A stretch of 64,000 nt of DNA from Oscillospiraceae bacterium (GTDB taxonomy: Bacteria; Bacillota; Clostridia; Oscillospirales; Ruminococcaceae): assembly GCA_017848055.1 (NCBI GenBank), contig JAGALZ010000025.1:17012-81011 (forward strand). The letters run 5' to 3'. Position numbers and translations under genes: made by a program. Positions 8,036 to 15,837 of the stretch are shown here, piece by piece. Within the stretch, counting starts at the first letter, position 1. Each line of letters opens with the position of its first letter. The notes beneath the pieces were generated by a model. The model was not told where the DNA came from. It was given only the letters and a program-made list of their open reading frames with translations, and did not search any database.

Positions 8036-9010
8036 TTAACAGAATTCGTGTTTTGTGTTGTGAACTGCCTTGCCTTCCTTTTCGGCAAGCGCTCTGTCCA
8101 GGTTCCACTTGATGTGGTTACGCAGGTCTTCCCAGCTATCAAAGGAAAGTCCGAACATACGCTCAATCTTGTCAACGCAGTAGAGCCAAGGTTCGCCCTT
8201 TTCGCCCTCAGCAGTTATAACGCTCTTTGACTGAGGATACATTTCCTTTGCGGCAAGTGCGATTTCGTACCAGGATACCGAGTTCTTACCGAGTGCAAAG
8301 AATATTTCCTCGTTCAAATCGCTCTCGCATAGGTCTGCATAAACCTTTGCAATCTGTCGTGAGGACAAGAACTGTGTGCCGTCGTTTACATTGAAGGAAA
8401 GGTCGTTGTCATTGACGATTGCACGGGCAATCTTTATAAAGCGGTCGTCAGACTGAGAAGCACCGCCCTCGACAGCAGGATTTGAGTATGTATAGCCGGG
8501 ACGGATGACATTTCTGCGCATTTTTACCTTTTCGCCGTAGCCGCCCTGCTTGCTGTAATACTGCTTAAAGCCCATAAGATAAAGCTCGCTTGCGGCTTTC
8601 GTGGAGCCGTAGAGGTCTGTAGGGATACGAAGTGCAGTTTCATCCATGCCGTTGCGGAGATTTCCGGTAGCGGCGGTGGAGCTTGTGTAAATGAAGTTCT
8701 TAATTCCCGCACTCTCGCAGGCATCGAGTAAAAATGCGGTAACTCGGGTGTCGTTTGCAAGCATTTCGACAGGGTCGTTGCCCCAGCCCAGAGCGATGTG
8801 AATTGCCGCATCACAGCCCATTACTGCTTCCTTAAGAACGTCAAAATCAAGGATGCTGCCCTTTATTACCTTTACGTTTTCCATCTGAGAAAATGCGGGA
8901 ATACGTTCAGGGGTTCTTGTGAGAAGTCTGATGCTGTGGCCTCTGCTTAAAAGCTCGAGGGTAACATACTGTCCGATGTTGCCTGTTCCGCCTGTGATAA
9001 ATATTTCCAT
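8036..9010 (-). CDS. NAD-dependent epimerase/dehydratase (extended SDR)
   Basis: 324 residues from the ATG at 9010, supported by GGAGG eight bases upstream; the longer in-frame start at 9037 is unsupported. The N-terminal Rossmann motif is TGGTGNIGQYV, and the catalytic pair is YGSTK with the upstream Ser/Thr stretch YTSSTAATG, typical of nucleotide-sugar epimerases and related reductases. The substrate is not evident, and no sugar-nucleotide genes are nearby. Confidence 0.87.
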   Translation of the reverse strand: MEIFITGGTGNIGQYVTLELLSRGHSIRLLTRTPERIPAFSQMENVKVIKGSILDFDVLKEAVMGCDAAIHIALGWGNDPVEMLANDTRVTAFLLDACESAGIKNFIYTSSTAATGNLRNGMDETALRIPTDLYGSTKAASELYLMGFKQYYSKQGGYGEKVKMRRNVIRPGYTYSNPAVEGGASQSDDRFIKIARAIVNDNDLSFNVNDGTQFLSSRQIAKVYADLCESDLNEEIFFALGKNSVSWYEIALAAKEMYPQSKSVITAEGEKGEPWLYCVDKIERMFGLSFDSWEDLRNHIKWNLDRALAEKEGKAVHNTKHEFC

Positions 9011-9049
9011 ACTGCTGTACCTCCGAATCGGTTTCAATTTAGTATTTTT

Positions 9050-9078
9050 ATAGTATCACAAGCCCTATATTATTGCAA
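9050..9078 (-). promoter_or_regulatory. Promoter of the epimerase gene
   Basis: Minus strand TTGCAA (9073-9078), 17-base spacer, TACTAT (9050-9055). Confidence 0.55.
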
Positions 9079-9115
9079 TAGCAGAAAACGATTGAGGAAA
9101 AATATTTTTTTCTTG

Positions 9116-9664
9116 TTACTGTGCCCTTAGCATAATTGCCCTTCCGTTTTTGGAAAGCCAGCCGCTGAGGCTGTCGTAATCGGGGAGAACGCTTTTTACA
9201 AGAGCGTAAAACTCCTTCGAGTGGTTCATATATTTTCTGTGGCAAAGCTCATGCACCACGACGCTGTCTATAACCTCGGAAGGTGTCAGCATAAGAAGGC
9301 AGTTGAAATTAAGGTTGCCCTTTGAAGAGCAGCTTCCCCAGCGTGTTTTCTGGTTACGGATGGTAATTTTGCCGTAGGTAACGCCTAAGATTTTTGAGAA
9401 ATGCTCGACACGGCGGGGGATATCCTCTTTCGCCTTTATTGCAAGCTCGTATATTTCCTGAGCTGTAAGCTTCGGGTACATGGGCATAGCAGCGGCTTTC
9501 GCAAGATGCTTTTCAATCCATCCCGACTTGCTTTTTACAAACTCCTCGATTTTACTCTCGCTTATCCTTTTCGGAGCACGCACCAAAAGCTCGCCGTTTT
9601 TGATTTCAAGGCAGAGTGTGCGACGTGAGCTTCTTATAATTCTATATTCCAAACTCTTTACCAT
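9116..9664 (-). CDS. YgjP-like metallopeptidase-domain protein (DUF45/WLM-like)
   Basis: 182 residues. The zinc motif VVHELCHRKYMNHSKEFY gives HExxH with the third ligand region downstream, and TRWGSCSSKGNLNFNC is the hallmark preceding strand of the YgjP/M48-like family. It is soluble, with no signal peptide. Family members are poorly characterised; some are encoded with restriction systems, but nothing of that kind is here. Its start overlaps the end of the VOC gene by seven bases, so the two are co-transcribed. Confidence 0.85.
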   Translation of the reverse strand: MVKSLEYRIIRSSRRTLCLEIKNGELLVRAPKRISESKIEEFVKSKSGWIEKHLAKAAAMPMYPKLTAQEIYELAIKAKEDIPRRVEHFSKILGVTYGKITIRNQKTRWGSCSSKGNLNFNCLLMLTPSEVIDSVVVHELCHRKYMNHSKEFYALVKSVLPDYDSLSGWLSKNGRAIMLRAQ

Positions 9665-10038
9665 CCCTGACAGAAAAACTCGATTTCCTCGCCGAGCGGG
9701 CCTTTGCAGAATGCAATCCTCGCAGGGAACGCTTCGTCACCGCCGACACAGACGTTTTTCGGTTTTATGAAAACCTCGTAGCCAGCCTTTTCCACCTTCT
9801 CAGCACAGGCATCAACGTCGTCTGTTGCAAGTGCAAAGTGTCTGATAACGCCTTGCCCTAAGTCACAATCACCGTTTTTGAAAATTTCAACCACGCCGTT
9901 TCCGGTATCAAGTAGCAGACAGCTGTCGCACTCCATTATAACGCTGAGGTCGAGGACTTCTGTGTAAAAGCTTTTTGCCTTTGCGTATTGTGTATCATTT
10001 GTGGTTTTCATTGAAATGTGGTGTAATCCGTTTATCAT
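9658..10038 (-). CDS. VOC (glyoxalase/bleomycin-resistance) family protein
   Basis: 126 residues containing one vicinal-oxygen-chelate fold: GLHHISMKTTND at the start gives the first metal histidine, and IRHFALATDDVDA and LGEEIEFFCQ give the second-module strands with His and Glu. Such proteins range from lyases and dioxygenases to drug-binding proteins; the activity cannot be assigned. First gene of a two-gene unit with the YgjP-like peptidase. Confidence 0.85.
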   Translation of the reverse strand: MINGLHHISMKTTNDTQYAKAKSFYTEVLDLSVIMECDSCLLLDTGNGVVEIFKNGDCDLGQGVIRHFALATDDVDACAEKVEKAGYEVFIKPKNVCVGGDEAFPARIAFCKGPLGEEIEFFCQGW

Positions 10039-10070
10039 GGGGGTTCTCCTTATTGAAATAATGTAAAGCC

Positions 10071-10099
10071 ATTATATCACGAGAAGCCCTAATTTGCAA
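10071..10099 (-). promoter_or_regulatory. Promoter of the VOC-YgjP operon
   Basis: Minus strand TTGCAA (10094-10099), 17-base spacer, TATAAT (10071-10076). Confidence 0.7.
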
Positions 10100-10100
10100 T

Positions 10101-10127
10101 AAAAAAGCATCGGGGAAAGCCGACGCT
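10101..10127 (-). terminator. Terminator of the XRE regulator gene
   Basis: On the minus strand AGCGTCGG pairs with CCCGATGCT (one G-T pair), followed by TTTTTATT. It lies just past the stop codon of the XRE gene. Confidence 0.65.
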
Positions 10128-10131
10128 GTAA

Positions 10132-10431
10132 TTAATATAATGTTCGGAAGTAGTCGATGAGGTCAGCTACTATTTTTACTTGTCTGTAATCAAGACCATC
10201 AATGCTAATCGTTGATGATGAATTCATTCCAAGAAGATAGTCGGTAGAAACATGGAATTGCTTTGCAAGTTCAACCACATATAACGCAGAAGGCATGGAG
10301 AGTCCCATTTCCCATGCATTTACAGCAGAACGTGATAGTCCGAGTTTTCGTGCAAGCTCTGCCTGGGTGAGTCTGTTTGTTTCTCGTAGATTCTTGATTC
10401 GTTCACCTATGCGGAATAGTTCATATGTCAT
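10132..10431 (-). CDS. XRE-family helix-turn-helix regulator
   Basis: 99 residues. The first 70 form a Cro/C1-type HTH: IKNLRETNRLTQAELARKLG, then LSRSAVNAWEMGLSMPSA and HVSTDYLLGM. The remaining 30 residues are a short helical tail, probably for dimerisation. GGTGATT precedes the ATG. A perfect 13-bp palindrome overlaps its own -35 region, so autoregulation is likely. It faces the lipoprotein cluster beginning at 10678 and could control it too; this is inference. Confidence 0.88.
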   Translation of the reverse strand: MTYELFRIGERIKNLRETNRLTQAELARKLGLSRSAVNAWEMGLSMPSALYVVELAKQFHVSTDYLLGMNSSSTISIDGLDYRQVKIVADLIDYFRTLY

Positions 10432-10456
10432 ATAATCACCCCACTACAATGATAAT

Positions 10457-10493
10457 AGTATAATCACTAAGATATTTCATTATCAAAATGATA
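10457..10493 (-). promoter_or_regulatory. XRE promoter with palindromic operator
   Basis: Minus strand TTGATA (10481-10486), 18-base spacer, TATACT (10457-10462). The palindrome TATCAAAATGATA (10481-10493) covers the -35 hexamer, as a repressor site would. Confidence 0.6.
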
Positions 10494-10581
10494 TTTATAC
10501 TTGACATTTTAATGATTGTGGAATAAAATAGAATTTGATGATATGGTTGAGCGTGTTTGAAGGCTGTTCCTCGAATTTCAA

Positions 10582-10613
10582 GCAAAAACGTCCTGCGTAT
10601 GGGACGCTTTTGC
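10582..10613. terminator. Hairpin between divergent genes (terminator-like)
   Basis: GCAAAAACGTCC (10582-10593) opposes GGGACGCTTTTGC (10601-10613). It sits between two outward-facing promoters, where no transcript is expected to end. A similar hairpin with the same CGTCC/GGGACGC stem occurs at 15753-15783 in the same kind of position. Confidence 0.5.
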
Positions 10614-10614
10614 G

Positions 10615-10643
10615 TTTAAACCATGTAAAATATGTGGTATAGT
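10615..10643 (+). promoter_or_regulatory. Promoter of the lipoprotein cluster
   Basis: TTTAAA (10615-10620), 17-base spacer, TATAGT (10638-10643), 34 bases before the first start codon. Confidence 0.5.
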
Positions 10644-10677
10644 ATACCTAACGAAACAAACTAAGGAGTGTATTGAT

Positions 10678-11016
10678 ATGTTAATTGCTATGCCTTTCGG
10701 AATACTTGGGATCTTCGCTATTCTTGCGGTGCTGATTTTTCTTGTAATGTACCCGATGACCAAACGCCGTATACGCAGATTCAAAAAGAAGTATGTGCAG
10801 ATAGGTCAGGGAATGACAAAGACCGATGTTATGAGCATCATGGGAACCGATTGCAATATTTCTGCTGCTAATGGCTACGAATATGTAGAGTATCTGTGCA
10901 AGGGCTATTCAGCATTCGAGAGAGAATTGCTTGCTAAGAAGGGTGAGGAATATTTCTGCGTTAAGATATGCCTTCTGAACAATTCCGTTGTTTCATACGA
11001 ATGGTACAGTAAATAA
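10678..11016 (+). CDS. Small membrane-anchored protein, SmpA/OmlA-like fold suspected
   Basis: 112 residues. One N-terminal membrane segment (FGILGIFAILAVLIFLVMY) is followed by a basic stretch and a soluble domain beginning IGQGMTKTDVMSIMG and continuing YEYVEYLC. That pattern (GMT-xxDV-xxxMG, then two strands) resembles SmpA/OmlA-type small domains, but the similarity is weak and a Gram-positive cell has no outer-membrane assembly role for it. AAGGAG precedes the ATG. It opens a cluster with two lipoproteins and a membrane protein, 38 bases before the next gene. Function unknown. Confidence 0.65.
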   Translation: MLIAMPFGILGIFAILAVLIFLVMYPMTKRRIRRFKKKYVQIGQGMTKTDVMSIMGTDCNISAANGYEYVEYLCKGYSAFERELLAKKGEEYFCVKICLLNNSVVSYEWYSK

Positions 11017-11054
11017 AGAATTAGATAGTGCAATTTCAATGTGGAGGTAAGATT

Positions 11055-12044
11055 ATGAAAAAGAGTGTTTTAGCGATAATAATGGCAGGTATGATGACAG
11101 TGTCACTTGCAGGATGTCAGGAGGAAGATACAAGCAGTTCTCCTGAAATTTCAAGGGATTCAGAGACTGAATCCACAGTTGATTTGTCGGGGAATGACTG
11201 CGAATTCTCAGATGCCGATCAAGATGATTCTACTGCAATCACTACTACATCTCAACTCCCTGAAGAGCCGGATAAAGATTCCAATCCTGATATTGATAAC
11301 AATCATCAGAATGAGGAACCGTGGATTTCATTTGGTGAAGCAACATCTATCGGCGGTAAAGTCAAAATAATTCTCAGAGCACGTAACACGAGATATGGTG
11401 TGGAACTTGCTTGTGAATTGGAGAATAACTACAGCGAGGATGTTAGTATTTTCGGAAAACCTAAAATTATTGTGGACGGATATGAGCAAGAGCTCGCGTG
11501 GTTCCCGAAATGTAAGGTTTCTGCAGGAGCTAAGATAAAGACAGACGCTGATCCGTATCTGGTAGTAGCTGACGGAGTTAATTCTATTGATGACCTGGAT
11601 GGATTCACCGGAGAGTTTTTCACTATGGGATATACAGGTAATCGTCGATTTGCAATTGAGCCATTATATCGTGACCCTGCAGTAGGGGATGATTTGAAAT
11701 GGATCGAATGCGGAACTGTAACGGGCATAGATGGCAATGTGAAGGTAACTCTCAAGGCACGTGAAACAATGATGGGAGTTGAGCTTGCTTGTGAGATAGT
11801 AAATGACTTCAGTGAAGAAGTTCATTTCTTTGGAAACCCAAGCATCATTGTAGATGGATATGAACAAGAGCTTATGTGGTTCCCTAAATGCGAGACATCT
11901 GCAGGTTCTAAGACAAATACTGAGAATGACCCTTACCTGGTTGAAGGTGTTGAGGATATAGGAGATATAGAGAGCTTTGAGTTTGAGCTCTTCACTATGG
12001 GATACTTTGGAGAACGTAAAGGAAGTATTAAAATTAGCGGATAA
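11055..12044 (+). CDS. Lipoprotein with two tandem copies of a beta-rich domain
   Basis: 329 residues from the ATG at 11055, which has GGAGG at proper spacing. MKKSVLAIIMAGMMTVSLAGC is a lipoprotein signal (lipobox LAGC). After an acidic, Thr/Ser-rich linker come two homologous domains of about 110 residues. Each contains a KVxxxLxARE/N strand, VELACE, an Asn-rich turn, IIVDGYEQEL, WFPKC, SAG and DPYLV, ending FTMGY. The second copy is about 60% identical to the first by eye, so it arose by internal duplication. The domain also occurs in the next gene and, more distantly, in the gene at 13081. It is probably an immunoglobulin-like extracellular domain; no function is known to me. Confidence 0.8.
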   Translation: MKKSVLAIIMAGMMTVSLAGCQEEDTSSSPEISRDSETESTVDLSGNDCEFSDADQDDSTAITTTSQLPEEPDKDSNPDIDNNHQNEEPWISFGEATSIGGKVKIILRARNTRYGVELACELENNYSEDVSIFGKPKIIVDGYEQELAWFPKCKVSAGAKIKTDADPYLVVADGVNSIDDLDGFTGEFFTMGYTGNRRFAIEPLYRDPAVGDDLKWIECGTVTGIDGNVKVTLKARETMMGVELACEIVNDFSEEVHFFGNPSIIVDGYEQELMWFPKCETSAGSKTNTENDPYLVEGVEDIGDIESFEFELFTMGYFGERKGSIKISG

Positions 12045-12066
12045 CTGATATTAGTTGTGGAGTGAT

Positions 12067-12897
12067 ATGATGAAAAAATGTTTTGTGGCGTTATTGCTGG
12101 CAGGAATAATGACGACGTTACTTGTGGGTTGCAACAATATGGATGAGGAAGACTATACGTTGCTTGTCCCTGCAACATCATCAACATCTCTTATGTGGTC
12201 AGATGCATTATCGAGTATTACATCGCAGACAACAACTGCTGAGAAAGCTACTGAGAATGACGAGAGCTTGGCTCCTTCGTCGACGCCGACGGTAACAATT
12301 GAAAATGTCGATATAGAAACTGTTAATACCACAACAACTAAGAAATTAACAGAGGCTACCGCTATTACCAAGGAATCTACCACAACCACCACAACAACTA
12401 AGAACCCGACTACCACAACCAAAAAACAGCTGGCTACGACTACAACCACTACAACAAAGAAGCCGGCTACGACGACTACCACAACCAAGAAGCAGACGAC
12501 AACTACCACCCAGACATCAGCAAAAGAGAATACCAAGTGGACAGAGCTTGGCTATACTTATGCAAAAGACGGAAAGATAAAGGTTGTCTTTAAGGCAAGA
12601 GAGTATAATAATCAATTGCAGATGTCTGTAGAGATTCACAATAATTATACCGATACGGTTAATGTATCGGGTAATGTAAATATAATTGATACGGACGGAT
12701 TTGCGGTTCCTCTTAATGGTTATTATTCTATAGGGTTTAATAAGTGGGTCAGCTCGGGTGAAAAGTACCGTATGGATAACGAACCATATTCGGTTAATAT
12801 CGATGGCTTTGAAACTATAAAAGATATAAAAGGGATTGGATTCGATTTGTATATTCACGGTGTTGGCCCGGAGTCATACACAATCACATGCAATTAA
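12067..12897 (+). CDS. Lipoprotein with Thr-rich linker and one copy of the shared domain
   Basis: 276 residues from the ATG at 12067; a second ATG follows directly at 12070 and either may be used, with GGAG at 12058. The signal ends in lipobox LVGC. Residues about 30-155 are dominated by Thr runs broken by KKP/KKQ, a flexible wall-spanning linker encoded by near-repetitive ACA/ACC/ACT codons. The C-terminal 120 residues (KWTELGYTYAKDGKIKVVFK to the end) match the duplicated domain of the preceding lipoprotein. Only 22 bases separate the two genes. A cell-surface role is likely; substrate or partner unknown. Confidence 0.78.
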   Translation: MMKKCFVALLLAGIMTTLLVGCNNMDEEDYTLLVPATSSTSLMWSDALSSITSQTTTAEKATENDESLAPSSTPTVTIENVDIETVNTTTTKKLTEATAITKESTTTTTTTKNPTTTTKKQLATTTTTTTKKPATTTTTTKKQTTTTTQTSAKENTKWTELGYTYAKDGKIKVVFKAREYNNQLQMSVEIHNNYTDTVNVSGNVNIIDTDGFAVPLNGYYSIGFNKWVSSGEKYRMDNEPYSVNIDGFETIKDIKGIGFDLYIHGVGPESYTITCN

Positions 12898-12948
12898 AAA
12901 CAGACAATTATTAAGTATATGTACGAATAGTATATATTCCGATAGATT

Positions 12949-12980
12949 GGCAGGATTATGCTGCATAACCCTGCCTTTTA
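12949..12980 (+). terminator. Terminator of the lipoprotein cluster
   Basis: GGCAGGATTATG (12949-12960) pairs with CATAACCCTGCC around a three-base loop, followed by TTTTA. Confidence 0.8.
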
Positions 12981-12983
12981 TTG

Positions 12984-13012
12984 TTGACAAATGTAGAATA
13001 TTGTTGTAGAAT
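12984..13012 (+). promoter_or_regulatory. Promoter of the 13081 gene
   Basis: TTGACA (12984-12989), 17-base spacer, TAGAAT (13007-13012). Confidence 0.7.
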
Positions 13013-13080
13013 GTTATTATTAGAAATATTGCTATTTGAAAATTGCGATATTTACAAAAATTATCATTGGGGAAAGTATT

Positions 13081-14442
13081 ATGACACAGATAGAAAACAA
13101 TGAAGCCTGGCGCACGATGCTGTTTATCTGGGATAGTTATACCAATATTTTAAGGCCGTTTCTTATCAAGCTTTACAACCTCAAGTTCGGCGAGAACTGG
13201 CAGGACAAGGTTCCGTATGACGGCTATGTTGACAGAACTATCAAGGATGAGTACAAGGTTCCTTCCAACCTCTCCAAAGCAGATGCAAACAAGCTTCTCA
13301 GCTACATGATACACATCAAGAAGAATAATACATACGAAGCAAACAGATTCTACAGCCAGAACAGTAACGCATGGAACGAGGTTTCTGATAAGCCGCTTCT
13401 TATAAATAAGTTCAGCAATGCAGTCCGCTATCGTAATTATTTCTTCCATGCAAACGGTGATAAGATTCAGAGAGATTTTTACGAGGTAACCTTTGATGAG
13501 GTAACCTCTACCGTACTCGGAATCCTCAAGCCGTTTGACAGCAACAAGATGCTCTGCAACGAAAACGGCGAATCCTACTACTCACTTGCGGTAAAGCTTG
13601 CTGACGGACTCAAGCAGAATAACCTCTATTCTATCAAGGAAGCACTCCATGATATGGAAGCTATCTTCCCGGGTATCAAGGACATTGACACAAAGCAGAT
13701 TCTTGCCGATAACGGCGTGACAATCCGTGATGAGCACAGTGTATCATTCCCAAGCCATAACGAATATTTGTCGATTCTGCGTGATATAAGAAACAATTAT
13801 ATTACCTGCGATAAGATACGCAAAAAGCTTTCTGTTTCAAAAAGTAAGCTCAGCAATGAGAAAATAAAGCAGATTTGTGTTCAGAAGACAAAATGCAAGG
13901 CAATTTACGGCGACAGCGATACATACAGCATAATTGCATATGCAAGCGCTGAGGAATGTAACGAGGCTGTGGAAATCATTCGTGCAAATGCGAATAAGAA
14001 GTCGGGCAAGCGTGCGCTGGTGATTCTTGTGGTATTGCTTCTTGTTGCAGCGATTGTCGTCGGCGGAGTGTTTGTTGCAAACAAGCTTATGAATCCAAAG
14101 ACAACATACGAGAATGACAAGCTCAAGGAGCAGATCGACGGTGAACCGCTGAACTACAATATAAAGAGAGCTGTATGGAAAAACGACAAGCTTTATTTTG
14201 ATATTATCGTTGATAATTTCAGCGATGATGAGCAGCTTGTATCAAAGCCTACCGTACATATTACCGCATACGATGGTGAAAAGCTTGTTTATGAGATGAA
14301 AATGCAGCTTGATGAGGAATGGAATGTTTCTCCTGATGGCAACAAGATTCTCAAGAAGGTTGAAGTTGATGACAAGAAGGTAAAGGAAACATTTGATGAT
14401 GGTATCCGTGACCTGAAGTTTGACATTGCCGTAACCGAGTAG
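13081..14442 (+). CDS. Single-pass membrane protein with C-terminal extracellular domain
   Basis: 453 residues from the ATG at 13081 (GGGGAAAG upstream). The first 320 residues are soluble, predominantly helical and charged, with no signal peptide. A membrane segment follows (RALVILVVLLLVAAIVVGGV), then about 110 residues rich in beta-strand (IKRAVWKNDKLYFDIIVDNF, SKPTVHITAYDGEKLVYEMK). That end resembles, at low level, the domain of the two lipoproteins upstream. With the N-terminus inside and the C-terminus outside, it could relay a signal, but I recognise no catalytic motif. Own promoter and terminator. Confidence 0.7.
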   Translation: MTQIENNEAWRTMLFIWDSYTNILRPFLIKLYNLKFGENWQDKVPYDGYVDRTIKDEYKVPSNLSKADANKLLSYMIHIKKNNTYEANRFYSQNSNAWNEVSDKPLLINKFSNAVRYRNYFFHANGDKIQRDFYEVTFDEVTSTVLGILKPFDSNKMLCNENGESYYSLAVKLADGLKQNNLYSIKEALHDMEAIFPGIKDIDTKQILADNGVTIRDEHSVSFPSHNEYLSILRDIRNNYITCDKIRKKLSVSKSKLSNEKIKQICVQKTKCKAIYGDSDTYSIIAYASAEECNEAVEIIRANANKKSGKRALVILVVLLLVAAIVVGGVFVANKLMNPKTTYENDKLKEQIDGEPLNYNIKRAVWKNDKLYFDIIVDNFSDDEQLVSKPTVHITAYDGEKLVYEMKMQLDEEWNVSPDGNKILKKVEVDDKKVKETFDDGIRDLKFDIAVTE

Positions 14443-14460
14443 AAAAGCAACTGAATATTT

Positions 14461-14494
14461 AAAGGGACACGTTTGAGTAACGTGTCCCTTTTTT
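14461..14494 (+). terminator. Terminator of the 13081 gene
   Basis: AAAGGGACACGTT pairs with AACGTGTCCCTTT around a short loop, followed by a T-tract. Confidence 0.9.
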
Positions 14495-14499
14495 AGCGA

Positions 14500-15687
14500 T
14501 TATTCGTAGCTGTCAAGAATATCCATAAGATGCTTCTTGTATTCATCCTTTGCGGATTTCGGGCTGACAATATGAAGGTCGTCGTGCTTGAACTGAGCAA
14601 GCCAGCCCCAGAACGGCTTTGAAGTCTGGAGAGATATGCGGAAGGTGAAGTGGCTGTCGTCGTCCTTGTCTTTGACAAAAACTGTGTCATAACCGAAACG
14701 GTCTACGATACTTTTGGCGATATTCTCGTGTGCACGGAAGGTGATATCGGTCGTTCTGCCGCTGTCTGATGTGAACATCTTGAAGGTGGATTTGAGAAAT
14801 CTTTCTGTGTCAAGCGCTCCTGTTGAATTATCAAAGAATTCGTTGTCGGTCGGAATGTATCGCAGATACTGCTCCGGTACGCCCTCGTCTTCATCAATTT
14901 CGCCGCCGCAAAGACGAATGTCCATCATTCTGTCAACACGGTAATTGACGATAGAGAACTTATCTCCACGGATTATTCCCGCTACAAGATAGCACTTGGA
15001 GCTGTCCCATATAAGCTTGTACGGAGAGGCAATAAGAGGTCTTGGTGTAAACGCAAGCTCTGACTGCTCGATAATGGTAGTGCTGTCTTTGGCGGTGTCT
15101 GTCTTTTCGTCAACCCACACCTTATGAAGAAGTGCTTTTGTGTCTGAATATTTTGTATAGTAGTAGAGCTTCTTGTCGATACCCATATTGGTGTAGTAAA
15201 ACTCTATTTTACGGTTGTTCCTGATTGCTGCATGAATCTGCTTTATATTGTCGAGGCAGTTGCGGTTGAGCATCTTAGGGCGGATATACGAGTTTACGTC
15301 AGGGAAGTCGAGCTTTCTGCTGTCACTCATATAGCCCTTGATTCCTTCGAGCATCTGGTGGGCAGTTTTAGTGTCCAGAAACGCAGAGGAGCATACGATA
15401 TCTGCAATGAGCGAAAGCTGAGCATCCGAGAGGATACCTTTATAGCGGTACTTTTTTATGTTGCCTTTTTGCTCCTTGCAGGTAATTCCGATATTGAAGT
15501 GCTCGCATGACATATCGCTGAGATATGTAGCAACAGTCTGTCGCTTAACCTTCCAGCCGAATTGCTCCTCGAGGTATCTGCATATATCCTCTTGTCGGAT
15601 GTCGCTGTCGGCGGATGTCTTTTCTCTGAGATATTTAAGTACGGCAAGCACCCTGGAAGTCGTTGTTTCCGGCACATTGTATGGCAT
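14500..15687 (-). CDS. WYL-domain transcriptional regulator
   Basis: 395 residues from the ATG at 15687 (AAAGGGTGAT upstream); the longer in-frame start at 15741 would fall on the promoter. The N-terminal 75 residues are a DNA-binding helix-turn-helix (VLAVLKYLREKT, IRQEDICRYLEEQFG, VKRQTVATYLSDM). The WYL domain is around residues 155-260, with IEFYYTNMG, TPRPLIASPYKLIWD and CYLVAG, and a WCX C-terminal extension follows. Such proteins regulate defence, DNA repair and stress genes and may sense nucleic acid ligands. The divergently transcribed Tad pilus locus is a possible target (inference). Confidence 0.88.
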   Translation of the reverse strand: MPYNVPETTTSRVLAVLKYLREKTSADSDIRQEDICRYLEEQFGWKVKRQTVATYLSDMSCEHFNIGITCKEQKGNIKKYRYKGILSDAQLSLIADIVCSSAFLDTKTAHQMLEGIKGYMSDSRKLDFPDVNSYIRPKMLNRNCLDNIKQIHAAIRNNRKIEFYYTNMGIDKKLYYYTKYSDTKALLHKVWVDEKTDTAKDSTTIIEQSELAFTPRPLIASPYKLIWDSSKCYLVAGIIRGDKFSIVNYRVDRMMDIRLCGGEIDEDEGVPEQYLRYIPTDNEFFDNSTGALDTERFLKSTFKMFTSDSGRTTDITFRAHENIAKSIVDRFGYDTVFVKDKDDDSHFTFRISLQTSKPFWGWLAQFKHDDLHIVSPKSAKDEYKKHLMDILDSYE

Positions 15688-15712
15688 ATAAATCACCCTT
15701 TCTATATATTTG

Positions 15713-15741
15713 ATTATAACCCGCAGGCAAATTATTGTCAA
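15713..15741 (-). promoter_or_regulatory. Promoter of the WYL regulator gene
   Basis: Minus strand TTGACA (15736-15741), 17-base spacer, TATAAT (15713-15718): a consensus promoter. Confidence 0.85.
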
Positions 15742-15752
15742 TAGAAATTCTG

Positions 15753-15783
15753 AAAAAGCGTCCTTTCAAAGGGACGCTTTTTT
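15753..15783. terminator. Hairpin between WYL gene and Tad locus
   Basis: AAAAAGCGTCC (15753-15763) pairs with GGGACGCTTTTTT (15771-15783). It looks like a bidirectional intrinsic terminator although both flanking genes read away from it. Related hairpin at 10582-10613. Confidence 0.6.
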
Positions 15784-15837
15784 CGTGCGGTAATTTCGGC
15801 TATAGTGTATACTTAGAACAAGGAAAGGGTTGATATT

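Noticed and set aside
12153..12536. Long minus-strand frame rich in valine opposite the Thr-rich linker
   Set aside because: It is the reverse complement of ACA/ACC/ACT codon runs of the lipoprotein at 12067 and has no ribosome site.
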